Assembly (NCBI GenBank): GCA_017501865.1
Contig: JAFVWD010000283.1
Span: 1 to 10,486, forward strand
DNA length: 10,486 bases
Direction of reading: 5' to 3'
Source: Clostridia bacterium
Lineage (GTDB): Bacteria > Bacillota > Clostridia > Oscillospirales > Acutalibacteraceae
The translations under genes were made by a program, and so were the position numbers. Under the pieces are notes generated by a model. That model was not told the origin of the DNA and searched no databases. It saw only the letters and a program-made list of their open reading frames with translations. Below are positions 1 to 7,076 of this stretch, in pieces (the stretch's first letter is position 1; the number at the start of each line of letters is the position of its first letter).

Positions 1-1
1 A

Positions 2-349
2 GTTCTTAATAAGAGAAATATGCGTTTTATACGCAGACTTGTAAGGGATTACAATTTCAGGGGTAATTCTGTAGAAAGAACATTCCAGATGTGGCTTACC
101 GTAAGGTACGGAGAGGATACATATTTATTCCCTTACAGACATAATGCAGATGTTAAAATAAATACAATACATCTTTACGAAAGCTGTGTTCTTAAAGATA
201 CGGCAATAAAGCTTCTTTCCGATGTAGCGAAGGATTCGCCGTTTTATAAGGAGTCACAAAGGCTTATAAGAAACCTTGAGAGATTTCCGAGCTTAGATAA
301 ATCTTATATACCTGAGAACTCACTTTTAAGAGAATTTGTTAAATTTTAA
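2..349 (+). CDS. Nucleoside (uridine) kinase, C-terminal part, cut by the window edge
   Basis: The reading frame is open from base 2, so this is the 3' end of a longer gene; the first in-frame ATG, at 20, is probably an internal methionine. The visible 115 residues match the C-terminal part of the clostridial uridine-kinase-like proteins (P-loop kinase, roughly 550 residues, often with an N-terminal TGS/ThrRS-like part). I recognise the run RRLVRDYNFRG, then SVERTFQMW, a YLFPYRHNADV stretch, and an end reading IPENSLLREF. In the family this enzyme phosphorylates uridine or cytidine in cytoplasmic pyrimidine salvage; the Walker A catalytic part lies upstream of the window. The stop codon overlaps the ribosome binding site of the next gene, so the two are translationally linked. 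Family placement is fairly sure; substrate is inferred. Confidence 0.8.
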   Translation, partial: VLNKRNMRFIRRLVRDYNFRGNSVERTFQMWLTVRYGEDTYLFPYRHNADVKINTIHLYESCVLKDTAIKLLSDVAKDSPFYKESQRLIRNLERFPSLDKSYIPENSLLREFVKF

Positions 350-356
350 GGCGGTG
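348..356 (+). promoter_or_regulatory. Ribosome binding site supporting a TTG start
   Basis: AAGGCGGTG lies 6 bases before the TTG at 363 and overlaps the stop codon of the upstream kinase. No other in-frame start nearby has such a site; the next ATG is at 411, inside the first membrane segment. It therefore decides in favour of TTG initiation. Confidence 0.7.
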
Positions 357-362
357 CTTTAA

Positions 363-2156
363 TTGGCAAAAGATAAAACATTTGAAAAGCAAAATGTGCT
401 TAACGGTGCTATGGTGTTGGTTGTGGCAACAGCACTCGTTAAAATTATAGGTGCAATATATAAAATTCCGCTTACGGGAATTATAGGTTCATTAGGACGC
501 GGTTATTTTGCATCGGCATACAACATTTATACACCGGTGTATGCTATTTCAATGGCAGGACTTCCCGTTGCCGTTTCTGCCATAGTTTCGAAAAATGTTG
601 CCTTAGGGAAATATCGGGATGTAAAGCAGGTGTTCAAGGTAACCTTTCCGTTATTTTTAGGGCTCGGTGTGGTAGGTACCGCACTTCTTATGGGTATTGC
701 AAAATACTATTCATTTTCAATAATTGATTCTCCGCTGTCGGTTTACAGCATTTATTGCATTGCTCCCTGTGTTCTTTTTTGTTGCATAATGAGCACGTAT
801 CGCGGATATTATGAGGGTCTTAATAATATGTATCCTACAGCGATTTCACAAGTGCTTGAGTCATTAGGAAAGCTTGTTTTCGGACTCTCACTTGCTTATG
901 TTGTGCTCGGTTATGCTACAAAACAGGTTGAAACAACAGGTGCTGTTTTTGGTATTGAAGTAAAAAATGAGGCAGATGCAGCTATTGTATATGCTTTAGC
1001 AGCTGCAGCAGCAGTTTTTGGTGTTACATTAGGTACTGTTATGGGTACTGTATATGTTGTTATAAAGCACCACTTAAGAAAAAACAGCGACGGAATTACA
1101 CAAGAGATGCTTGTGAATTCACCATTGGCACAGAGCAAAAAGTCAACTATGAAGGATATAATTGCAATTGCAGTTCCTACCGCTATAAGCTCTCTTGTTT
1201 TAAATGTAACAAACTTTATTGATACCGCAATGATTCAGAATCGTCTTTCTGCAGTAGTAAACGGTAATTATGACACAATAATGAAGCTTTACGGTGATTC
1301 AATTACATCGGGTGGAATAGTAAGAGAAAATATACACACATTTTTATATGGTGCGTATGATACAACACTCGATTTTAAAAATCTTGTTCCTACTGTTATG
1401 ATGACCCTTGGTGTAAGTGCTATTCCCGTTATATCCTCGGCTATGGCTAAGAAGGATTTTAAGCTTGTAGGCGATACAGTTAATACAGTTTTCAGAACAA
1501 CGATGTTAATAGCACTTCCTGCAGGTGCCGGTTTCTTTGTCCTTGCTGAGCCTATTCTTACACTTCTTTATAAAGGAAGTGAAAATGAATCCGGTATTGC
1601 AGTGGCTGCCCCTGTGCTTGCACTTTACGGACTTATGATGGCAATTCTCACATTCTCTTCGCCTTTGACAAACATTTTACAGGCTATAGGCAGAGCAGAT
1701 GTTCCTGCAAAATCGCTCGCATTAGGTTGCATTATAAAAATCGGACTTAACTACCTTCTGATAGGTATACCTGAAATAAATGTGAAGGGTGCAGTTTTCG
1801 GTACAGGATTTTTCTATTTGTTCTGTATTTTTTATGATTATGCGTACTTGAAAAAAGAAACGAAAATAAAGCTCGATTTAAAACGCGGATTAGTAAAACC
1901 GCTTATAGCATCAGTTGCCTGTGGTGCGGCTGCCTGGGGTAGCTTTAAGGCAGTAAGCACTTATATAGTCTTCGGAAGCGCAGACAGTCGTCTGAACGGA
2001 TATACACTTGCTTGTATCATTTCAATAATAATTGCAGTCATAGTTTATGCAGTTTGTATATTGATTTCCAAAACAATTGTAAAAGATGATATTTTAATGC
2101 TCCCAAAAGGAGAAAAAATCGCAGAAATACTTGAAAAATATAAACTTTTAGGGTAA
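363..2156 (+). CDS. SpoVB/MurJ-like polysaccharide-biosynthesis flippase (MOP superfamily)
   Basis: A 597-residue, very hydrophobic protein with about 14 predicted membrane segments. The N-terminal motif KIIGAIYKIPLTGIIG followed by GYFASAYNIYTPVYAISMAGLPVAVS (residues 27-72) is characteristic of the SpoVB/PST branch of the multidrug/oligosaccharidyl-lipid/polysaccharide flippases. These proteins move lipid-linked sugar precursors, such as lipid II or polysaccharide intermediates, across the cytoplasmic membrane; SpoVB itself acts in spore cortex formation. It is longer than B. subtilis SpoVB (about 520 residues), the extra length lying in hydrophilic loops around residues 190-205 and 235-265 and near residues 300-335. 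Translation starts at TTG, backed by a good ribosome binding site. It sits 13 bases after the kinase and 30 bases before mazG, so it is operonic. Whether it serves sporulation, lipid II or another glycan cannot be told. Confidence 0.85.
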   Translation: MAKDKTFEKQNVLNGAMVLVVATALVKIIGAIYKIPLTGIIGSLGRGYFASAYNIYTPVYAISMAGLPVAVSAIVSKNVALGKYRDVKQVFKVTFPLFLGLGVVGTALLMGIAKYYSFSIIDSPLSVYSIYCIAPCVLFCCIMSTYRGYYEGLNNMYPTAISQVLESLGKLVFGLSLAYVVLGYATKQVETTGAVFGIEVKNEADAAIVYALAAAAAVFGVTLGTVMGTVYVVIKHHLRKNSDGITQEMLVNSPLAQSKKSTMKDIIAIAVPTAISSLVLNVTNFIDTAMIQNRLSAVVNGNYDTIMKLYGDSITSGGIVRENIHTFLYGAYDTTLDFKNLVPTVMMTLGVSAIPVISSAMAKKDFKLVGDTVNTVFRTTMLIALPAGAGFFVLAEPILTLLYKGSENESGIAVAAPVLALYGLMMAILTFSSPLTNILQAIGRADVPAKSLALGCIIKIGLNYLLIGIPEINVKGAVFGTGFFYLFCIFYDYAYLKKETKIKLDLKRGLVKPLIASVACGAAAWGSFKAVSTYIVFGSADSRLNGYTLACIISIIIAVIVYAVCILISKTIVKDDILMLPKGEKIAEILEKYKLLG

Positions 2157-2186
2157 AATGTATCTGCTTTGTTAGGATGGTAAAAA

Positions 2187-2990
2187 ATGTCTGTTAATTT
2201 TGATTTTAAAGAAAGCTATAATTTTGATGATCTTGTTAAGATTATGGAGATACTCCGCAGCCCGGGTGGTTGTCCGTGGGACGCAGAGCAAAATCACAAA
2301 TCCATAAGAGAAGATTTCTTAGAAGAGACTTATGAGGTGTTGGAGGCTATCGACACAGAAAATAAAGTCCTTTTAGAAGAAGAACTCGGCGATGTTCTTT
2401 TGCAGGTTGTGTTCCATTCGCAAATTTCAAAAGAATGTGGCGATTTCGATATAAATAATGTTACTGACGGAATTTGTAAGAAGCTTATTATTCGTCATCC
2501 CCATGTTTTTTCAGATGTTACGGTAAACGGTACCGAGGATGTTCTTAAAAATTGGGATGATATTAAGAGACAGACAAAAAGTCAGGAAACACAAAGTGTT
2601 ACAATGGCGGCTATTCCTGCAACCTTCCCTGCACTTATGAAAGCGCAGAAGGTTCAGAGCAAGGCGAAAAAAGCCGGTTTTGACTGGGATGATGCTCAGG
2701 GTGCTTTTGATAAGATTTACGAAGAAACAGCAGAGCTTAAGGAAGCTTTGAGTAAAGGCGAAAAAGAGAAAATTGAAGATGAACTCGGAGATTTGCTTTT
2801 TTCTGCAGTTAATGTAGCACGCTTTTGTGATTGTAATGCAGAGAGTGCACTTGAGAAAGCTACACAGAAATTTATGAAAAGATATGCCCTTGTAGAGCGC
2901 CTTGCAGAAGAAAAAGGCATAGATATGAAAACTTCTTCTATAGAAACACTTGACAAACTTTGGGAATCTGTTAAAATGTTAGAAGGTTGA
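2187..2990 (+). CDS. mazG: Nucleoside triphosphate pyrophosphohydrolase MazG
   Basis: A 267-residue protein with the standard two-repeat MazG build (E. coli MazG is of similar size). The N-terminal repeat has the family signature PGGCPWDAEQ (residues 26-35) and the Mg-binding helices EETYE (46-50) and EELGD (65-69). The second repeat has EETAE (179-183) and EDELGD (197-202), so both EExxE...ExxD sets are intact. MazG hydrolyses (d)NTPs to the monophosphate and pyrophosphate in the cytoplasm, removing non-canonical nucleotides and influencing (p)ppGpp levels in some species. Unlike Bacillus YabN it has no N-terminal methyltransferase domain. The ATG at 2187 has AGGATGG at 2174-2180. It lies 30 bases after the flippase and 101 bases before HU, an order repeatedly seen in Clostridia. 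Confidence 0.95.
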   Translation: MSVNFDFKESYNFDDLVKIMEILRSPGGCPWDAEQNHKSIREDFLEETYEVLEAIDTENKVLLEEELGDVLLQVVFHSQISKECGDFDINNVTDGICKKLIIRHPHVFSDVTVNGTEDVLKNWDDIKRQTKSQETQSVTMAAIPATFPALMKAQKVQSKAKKAGFDWDDAQGAFDKIYEETAELKEALSKGEKEKIEDELGDLLFSAVNVARFCDCNAESALEKATQKFMKRYALVERLAEEKGIDMKTSSIETLDKLWESVKMLEG

Positions 2991-3020
2991 CAAAGTCTTA
3001 TTTGAGATGTCCAAATTGAA

Positions 3021-3065
3021 GTTGAGAATAAAATTATTGAAATTCTCATCTTTTGGTAAATAAAA
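3021..3065 (+). promoter_or_regulatory. Leader of the HU gene with a short inverted repeat and weak promoter candidates
   Basis: The 101-base gap before HU contains TGAGAAT (3023-3029) and ATTCTCA (3042-3048), a 7-bp inverted repeat with a 12-base spacer. Promoter candidates are weak: TTGAGA (3022-3027) with TCTCAT (3044-3049) at 16 bases, or an extended -10 TGG-TAAATA (3054-3062) without a clear -35. HU is usually strongly expressed, so its own promoter is expected here, but I cannot fix it. Confidence 0.3.
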
Positions 3066-3091
3066 CAAAATTTATTTTGGAGGATTTTAAA

Positions 3092-3364
3092 ATGAACAAA
3101 ACAGATTTAGTAAATGCAGTAGCAGCTAAAGGTTTCACAAAGAAAGACGCAGACGCAGCAGTTTCAGCTGTTTTCGAAGCAATCGAAGGCGCTCTTGTAA
3201 AAGGTGAAAAAGTTCAACTCGTTGGTTTCGGTACATTTGAAACACGCGAAAGAGCAGCTAAAGAAGGCCGTAACCCAAGAACAGGCGAAACAATCAAAAT
3301 CGCAGCAACAAAGGTTCCTGCATTCAAAGCTGGTAAATCTCTTAAAGACGCAGTTGCAAAATAA
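3092..3364 (+). CDS. hup: DNA-binding protein HU
   Basis: Exactly 90 residues, the usual HU length. The N-terminal helices are followed by the strand motif VGFGTFETRERAAKEGRNP (residues 44-62), a loop with RNPRTGE containing the arm-tip proline that intercalates into DNA, and the C-terminal VPAFKAGKSLKDAV. HU binds DNA non-specifically as a dimer, bends it and compacts the nucleoid. The start at 3092 is chosen because GGAGG (3079-3083) lies 8 bases upstream and the family length fits; an earlier TTG at 3053 would add 13 unrelated residues. Its codons are more restricted than its neighbours' (AAA for Lys, GCA/GCT for Ala, CGT/CGC and AGA for Arg, TTC for Phe), as expected of a highly expressed gene. 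It ends the housekeeping operon at a strong terminator. Confidence 0.97.
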   Translation: MNKTDLVNAVAAKGFTKKDADAAVSAVFEAIEGALVKGEKVQLVGFGTFETRERAAKEGRNPRTGETIKIAATKVPAFKAGKSLKDAVAK

Positions 3365-3380
3365 TTTTGTAAACTATATA

Positions 3381-3419
3381 AAAAGCAGAGAAGATTTTTC
3401 TTCTCTGCTTTTTATTTTT
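3381..3419 (+). terminator. Intrinsic terminator after HU
   Basis: A perfect 14-bp stem (3381-3394 pairs with 3399-3412), a TTTT loop, and T runs at 3409-3413 and 3415-3419. The stem starts with A's and ends with T's, so it could also act on the other strand, but no minus-strand gene approaches it. Confidence 0.92.
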
Positions 3420-3428
3420 CAGAAAGAC

Positions 3429-3457
3429 TTGCAATTTAAATAAGAACCATATAAAAT
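3429..3457 (+). promoter_or_regulatory. Probable promoter of the acyltransferase gene
   Basis: TTGCAA (3429-3434) and TAAAAT (3452-3457) are separated by 17 bases, just past the HU terminator. Transcription would begin at about 3464, after the in-frame ATG at 3460. This argues that the ATG at 3496 is the true start of the gene. Confidence 0.5.
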
Positions 3458-3495
3458 ATATGCGGTATATATTTAACAGAAAGAGAAGATTTATT

Positions 3496-4419
3496 ATGAA
3501 GTATTGCAATGAGCATTTTAAATTGGTGGAAGAAAGGTTAGGCTTTCCGCAAGAGGCTGTAGAGGTTTTTGAAGGGATTGCCCAAAAAATTGAAAACAGC
3601 AAAAGCTTTTCAGAAAAATTTGAAAAGACACTCAATAAATATATGACACCTAAAGCACATGATTTCGGCGATATGTGCGATGATATGAAAAAGCTTGCAT
3701 TTATTTACAGAGTAAAGGAATATAGCCTTACTCTTGTATGGCTTATTGTTGCAAGTGAAAAGGTGCTTGCACTTTATAAGGAAAAAGGTATAAGTGAAGA
3801 TATTTTCTGGGACAGTATGATGGACTTAAAATACAAATTCCAGGAGTGTGTTGATTGTAAAGAGGTTTACGGTACTTTTGTAGGTCATTGGTACACAGGC
3901 TTTTATGAGCTTAACCGCTTTGCATTAGGCAGATTTCAGTTTGAAAACTCAACCTTCGGAGTAAGAGATGAATTTGTTACAAAAGCGGGTATAAAAATAA
4001 AAAAGGGTGACAAAACAGTCGGCTTCCATATTCCGTCATCAGGTGTGCCGCTTACAGATGAGGTTCGTCTTGATGCGTACAAAAAGGCTTATGAGTTTTT
4101 TAAAGATCAGAGACGTGATGACGGTCTTTTGATATTTGAATGCGGTTCATGGCTTCTTTATGAGGGCAATCGTGAAATTTTACCTGAAAAGTCAAACACA
4201 ATTAAATTTATGAATGATTTTGAAATTATAGAGAGTAACCCTAAGGATAAGTTTAACGACGCGTGGAGAGTATTCGGTAAGTACGGCTATAAATCCGCAA
4301 AGCATTGGCCTGAAGACAGCTCAATGAGAAGAGCATTTAAAAACCATGTTCTCTCAGGCGGTAAAACAGGTGGCGGACACGGTGTAATAGTATTCGATGG
4401 TGAAAAAATAGTAAGATAA
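3496..4419 (+). CDS. GNAT_C-type acyltransferase domain protein, substrate unknown
   Basis: A 307-residue soluble protein with no signal peptide or membrane segment. Its build resembles the two-part clostridial acyltransferase-domain proteins: an N-terminal helical domain (about residues 1-150, with HWYTGFYELNRFALGRFQFE at 131-150) and a GNAT-like C-terminal domain (about 155-307). The latter has the recognisable run GFHIPSSGVPLTDEV (176-190), the CGSWLL motif (216-221), and a glycine-rich GGKTGGGHGV (288-297). The fold suggests acetyl- or acyl-CoA-dependent transfer in the cytoplasm; acceptor and pathway are unknown to me. ATG 3496 is preferred over ATG 3460 because only it follows a partial ribosome binding site (AGAGAAG, 3483-3489) and the likely transcription start. 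It stands alone, between the HU terminator and the convergent ABC genes. Family assignment is from remembered motifs. Confidence 0.65.
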   Translation: MKYCNEHFKLVEERLGFPQEAVEVFEGIAQKIENSKSFSEKFEKTLNKYMTPKAHDFGDMCDDMKKLAFIYRVKEYSLTLVWLIVASEKVLALYKEKGISEDIFWDSMMDLKYKFQECVDCKEVYGTFVGHWYTGFYELNRFALGRFQFENSTFGVRDEFVTKAGIKIKKGDKTVGFHIPSSGVPLTDEVRLDAYKKAYEFFKDQRRDDGLLIFECGSWLLYEGNREILPEKSNTIKFMNDFEIIESNPKDKFNDAWRVFGKYGYKSAKHWPEDSSMRRAFKNHVLSGGKTGGGHGVIVFDGEKIVR

Positions 4420-4420
4420 G

Positions 4421-4462
4421 GTGACAGGAGCCGAACACCGTACGGGGTTCGATTCCCGTCAC
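4421..4462 (+). other. Nested palindrome with a tRNA T-arm-like motif
   Basis: This starts two bases after the acyltransferase stop. GTGACAGGA (4421-4429) pairs with TCCCGTCAC (4454-4462) with a single A-C mismatch. Inside lies an 18-base imperfect palindrome (4433-4450, GAAC-x-CCGTACGG-x-GTTC). The right side contains GTTCGATTC (4447-4455), the invariant core of a tRNA T-loop with its closing pair, and ACGGG/CCCGT can form an arm around it. No D-arm or anticodon arm precedes it, so it is not a tRNA gene. It may be a tRNA-derived remnant, a site for a DNA-binding protein, or chance. Confidence 0.45.
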
Positions 4463-4482
4463 ATTAAGAAAAAGGGGCTGTA

Positions 4483-4502
4483 AAAAAAACACAAGTTTTT
4501 TT
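4483..4502 (+). terminator. A/T hairpin, possible weak terminator
   Basis: AAAAAAAC (4483-4490) pairs with GTTTTTTT (4495-4502) around an ACAA loop and is followed by TGTATTTTT. The stem is almost all A-T, so it would be a weak terminator for the acyltransferase transcript. It is the only T-rich hairpin before the convergent gene. Confidence 0.35.
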
Positions 4503-4510
4503 GTATTTTT

Positions 4511-4546
4511 AATGGGTTCTATAGGTTTTAACCTACAGAACCCATT
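4511..4546. repeat. 36-nt intergenic hairpin between convergent genes
   Basis: AATGGGTTCT (4511-4520) pairs with AGAACCCATT (4537-4546), and TAGGTT (4522-4527) pairs with AACCTA (4530-4535). One A-C mismatch (4521/4536) separates the two stems and the loop is TT. There are 16 pairs in all, and on the minus strand the mismatch differs but the stem persists. No T run follows on either strand, so it is not a classic intrinsic terminator. It could still protect 3' ends of both convergent transcripts, or be a small dispersed repeat. Confidence 0.55.
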
Positions 4547-4592
4547 GCTATATCCGGTTTTATACGGTCTGCGCTTTTTTAAATCTCCTTTT

Positions 4593-7076
4593 TTATAGCT
4601 TAATCTTAAATTCCTGTGGTAATCTGTTTTCAGGAATGAAGCAAAGCGATTTATCTCCGTCAGATGTGTAGAAGGTTACAAAATATCCTGAGTCAGTTGA
4701 GTCCTGCTCGTATGCAGTAAAGGCATGACGCAAAAGCTTCTCAACATCCTTTAAATCATTTGTGGTGTAGCCCTCATAATCCTGGTCTACTGTGCCGTTA
4801 AAGCGGGAATATGAGGTATCTTCAGGGTTACCGAATTCATCGAGCATTGTAGAAGGGTTAGCAATATATGTCGTAATAAAGTATCTGGAATAATATCTTT
4901 TTACATCGGTATCTTTATAAATTCCCTCATAGCAGCTTTTTGCGGATGTAATTTTTGCAGAAACAAAATCGGGAGTTTTTGTAAGGGTTGAGTATAATTT
5001 AAGCTCCTTCAGGACCTTTATAGTTTGTGCCATATCTGAAGTAATAGTGAAAAACGGGTACGCATTATAAACACTTGAGGTGTAAACATCATTAAATCCG
5101 GAAGAAAAATCCTGGAAAATAAATGTACTCTCTTTCGGACCTTTGGATTTCTCCTCTTTTGTTTCGGCAGTCCCGGTGCTTGCAGATTCAAGAATTCCCC
5201 AGTATGCAGAGTAGTAGTCGCCTTCAAATCTCATAAAGCAGACGGGTGAATCATCGGGGTAATACTTATCGGTTACCGAACGGTTGTACAAATCGTTATA
5301 AAGGGCAGACAGAAGCTTTTCTCTGTCCTTGTCTGAGAGAGATACCATAGCATAAGAATCAAGGAATTTTGAGTGAACGCTGACAGAGGATAAAGAATCT
5401 CTTAAGCTGAATTGAGCTTGAGCAAGAGTCTGTTCCTCCTGAGATAATTCTATTCCGTTTTTGGGGTCCGGGAATTTTATAGGAGCTTTAAATAGTGTTT
5501 CAAGTGAATTTTTGAAATATTCACTTTCTTCTATATAGAGAATTGCTTTATAAGCAGCAGGAGTAACAGCAGAAAAATTTCTTTTGAAAATCTTTCCGTT
5601 TTTTAGTGTGTAAGAAAACTGAATTTCATTGAGAATGGTTCTGTCTTCTTCCTGAGAGTCTATTAATGTTTTATGTGCCTTCATAACAGTCTCAATATCC
5701 TTCTCAGATGTCAATTCATTTGCGAGGACTCTTGAGCTGTTTATATACTGAAGATTTGAATCGATTATATAATGGTCACCGGCACCAAATAAACCATAAC
5801 CGGAGGCTTCACCGACGATTGTTACAGAAACACTCTTGATATCATCCTTATCGGGGATTTTACCTGAAAATCCGAAGAAGCCTGTGTTCATTGAAACGAC
5901 AAAAAGGCTTACTGCAACAAGGCCTACAGGCAGCTTATAAAGCCCTTTTGTGAATTTTTTTAAATCACGCAGAACAGCAAGCTCAAGTCCTAAGTGAATA
6001 ATTGAAAAGCAAATAAGACCCGCAATAATTCCTAAGGTGAGAGTTTTTGAAAGAGATATGCAAAAAGCGAAGGCGAATCCGCCTGCAAGGAAGGACGTTA
6101 CGGTGTTCAACACACGGTTTGTACCTATGAATCCTGCAATTTCAGCTTTTCTCTTGTTAAAAAGAAAGATTGCAAGAACAGCTATTAAAGCTGTTAATAC
6201 TATCCACAGGAAAATATTTGAGAAAACCGGGTTTTCAATAACTTGCTTTGTTGGTGCATCACCTGTTTTTACTACTACGCCGAATTTAGCAAGCTCTGCT
6301 TTTGCAAAAAAAACAGGGCTTAAAAAATCAAATTGCTCAGATAATGTCGCCGTATATGCATTGTCATAGACGTTGTTGTTTACCGGGATGAATTCAAATC
6401 CGTAAGGATTGCCGTACAAGGATTTTCCCATAATTGTCTGAATTCCGTAAAGAATTATGTCAGATATGAAAAGGATAATCGAAGAAAAAATTCCTGATTC
6501 AAAAATTGTGCCTACACAAGAAAAAACTGCGGCGGAAATAGTGTAGGATGCTAAAGAAACAACTGTAAACGATAACAGGTATAAAAAGAAAATCTTGAAA
6601 ATAATACCTGAGAAGCCGAGAACCGAAAGATTGAAAATAAGTATAATTAAAAGAGGTACAAAGACAGATATAACTAAGAGAAGAGCACCTGAAAGATATT
6701 TTCCCAGAAACAGCTTTGTTCTTGTGATACCGAGACTGTAGTATACATTTACCATTTTTTTCGATGTAATAAAATTAAAAGAACAAATTGCCATAGCAAG
6801 AGAACAAAGTGCAGTTAAAATAAGAATTACAGGAATATAGTATTCTGCTTCCGGGAAAAATATGGCAAGGAACCGCTCCTTTGCAGTTATGTACCCTTCA
6901 ATTTCATTTTGTGAGTTGTAAATGGGTTGACGAGATAAAAGCTGTGAACCGCTTAAAAACAGAGAACAAAAGGCAAGAATACAAAAGTTTGCAATAGCAG
7001 GGAGAAGAGGCAAGCCTTTAAGACCTGTTTTAAAAGCATAAGCAAATGCATTAGTTGAGGATTGATTTGTAGTCAT
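4593..7076 (-). CDS. ABC-2 type exporter permease with large C-terminal extracytoplasmic domain
   Basis: An 827-residue membrane protein. About nine membrane segments fall near residues 25-45, 81-105, 128-150, 155-185, 190-215, 285-307, 328-345, 347-365 and 382-400. Typical ABC-2 features are VYYSLGITRTKLFLGKYL (residues 111-128), the cytoplasmic coupling region, and FLFNKRKAEIAGF (304-316), as in YtrC/YtrD-like permeases. Residues from about 405 to 827 form a long hydrophilic region, rich in Tyr, Ser and Asp, with no membrane segment; with nine segments and a cytoplasmic N-terminus it would lie outside the cell. The ATG at 7076 has AGGAG (7087-7083) inside the 3' end of the ATPase gene; the genes overlap by 26 bp and are translationally coupled. 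It very likely forms an exporter with that ATPase. The substrate is unknown; relatives are linked to cell-envelope stress and peptide antibiotics. Confidence 0.8.
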   Translation of the reverse strand: MTTNQSSTNAFAYAFKTGLKGLPLLPAIANFCILAFCSLFLSGSQLLSRQPIYNSQNEIEGYITAKERFLAIFFPEAEYYIPVILILTALCSLAMAICSFNFITSKKMVNVYYSLGITRTKLFLGKYLSGALLLVISVFVPLLIILIFNLSVLGFSGIIFKIFFLYLLSFTVVSLASYTISAAVFSCVGTIFESGIFSSIILFISDIILYGIQTIMGKSLYGNPYGFEFIPVNNNVYDNAYTATLSEQFDFLSPVFFAKAELAKFGVVVKTGDAPTKQVIENPVFSNIFLWIVLTALIAVLAIFLFNKRKAEIAGFIGTNRVLNTVTSFLAGGFAFAFCISLSKTLTLGIIAGLICFSIIHLGLELAVLRDLKKFTKGLYKLPVGLVAVSLFVVSMNTGFFGFSGKIPDKDDIKSVSVTIVGEASGYGLFGAGDHYIIDSNLQYINSSRVLANELTSEKDIETVMKAHKTLIDSQEEDRTILNEIQFSYTLKNGKIFKRNFSAVTPAAYKAILYIEESEYFKNSLETLFKAPIKFPDPKNGIELSQEEQTLAQAQFSLRDSLSSVSVHSKFLDSYAMVSLSDKDREKLLSALYNDLYNRSVTDKYYPDDSPVCFMRFEGDYYSAYWGILESASTGTAETKEEKSKGPKESTFIFQDFSSGFNDVYTSSVYNAYPFFTITSDMAQTIKVLKELKLYSTLTKTPDFVSAKITSAKSCYEGIYKDTDVKRYYSRYFITTYIANPSTMLDEFGNPEDTSYSRFNGTVDQDYEGYTTNDLKDVEKLLRHAFTAYEQDSTDSGYFVTFYTSDGDKSLCFIPENRLPQEFKIKL

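Noticed and set aside
2987..3015. TTGACA at 2987-2992 as the -35 of the HU promoter
   Set aside because: At 16-18 bases downstream there is no acceptable -10 (TCCAAA at 17), and the box overlaps the mazG stop codon.
2717..3049. Minus-strand open frame of 110 codons opposite mazG
   Set aside because: It lies antisense to the well-supported MazG gene, has a Ser-rich composition typical of antisense frames, and has no ribosome binding site.
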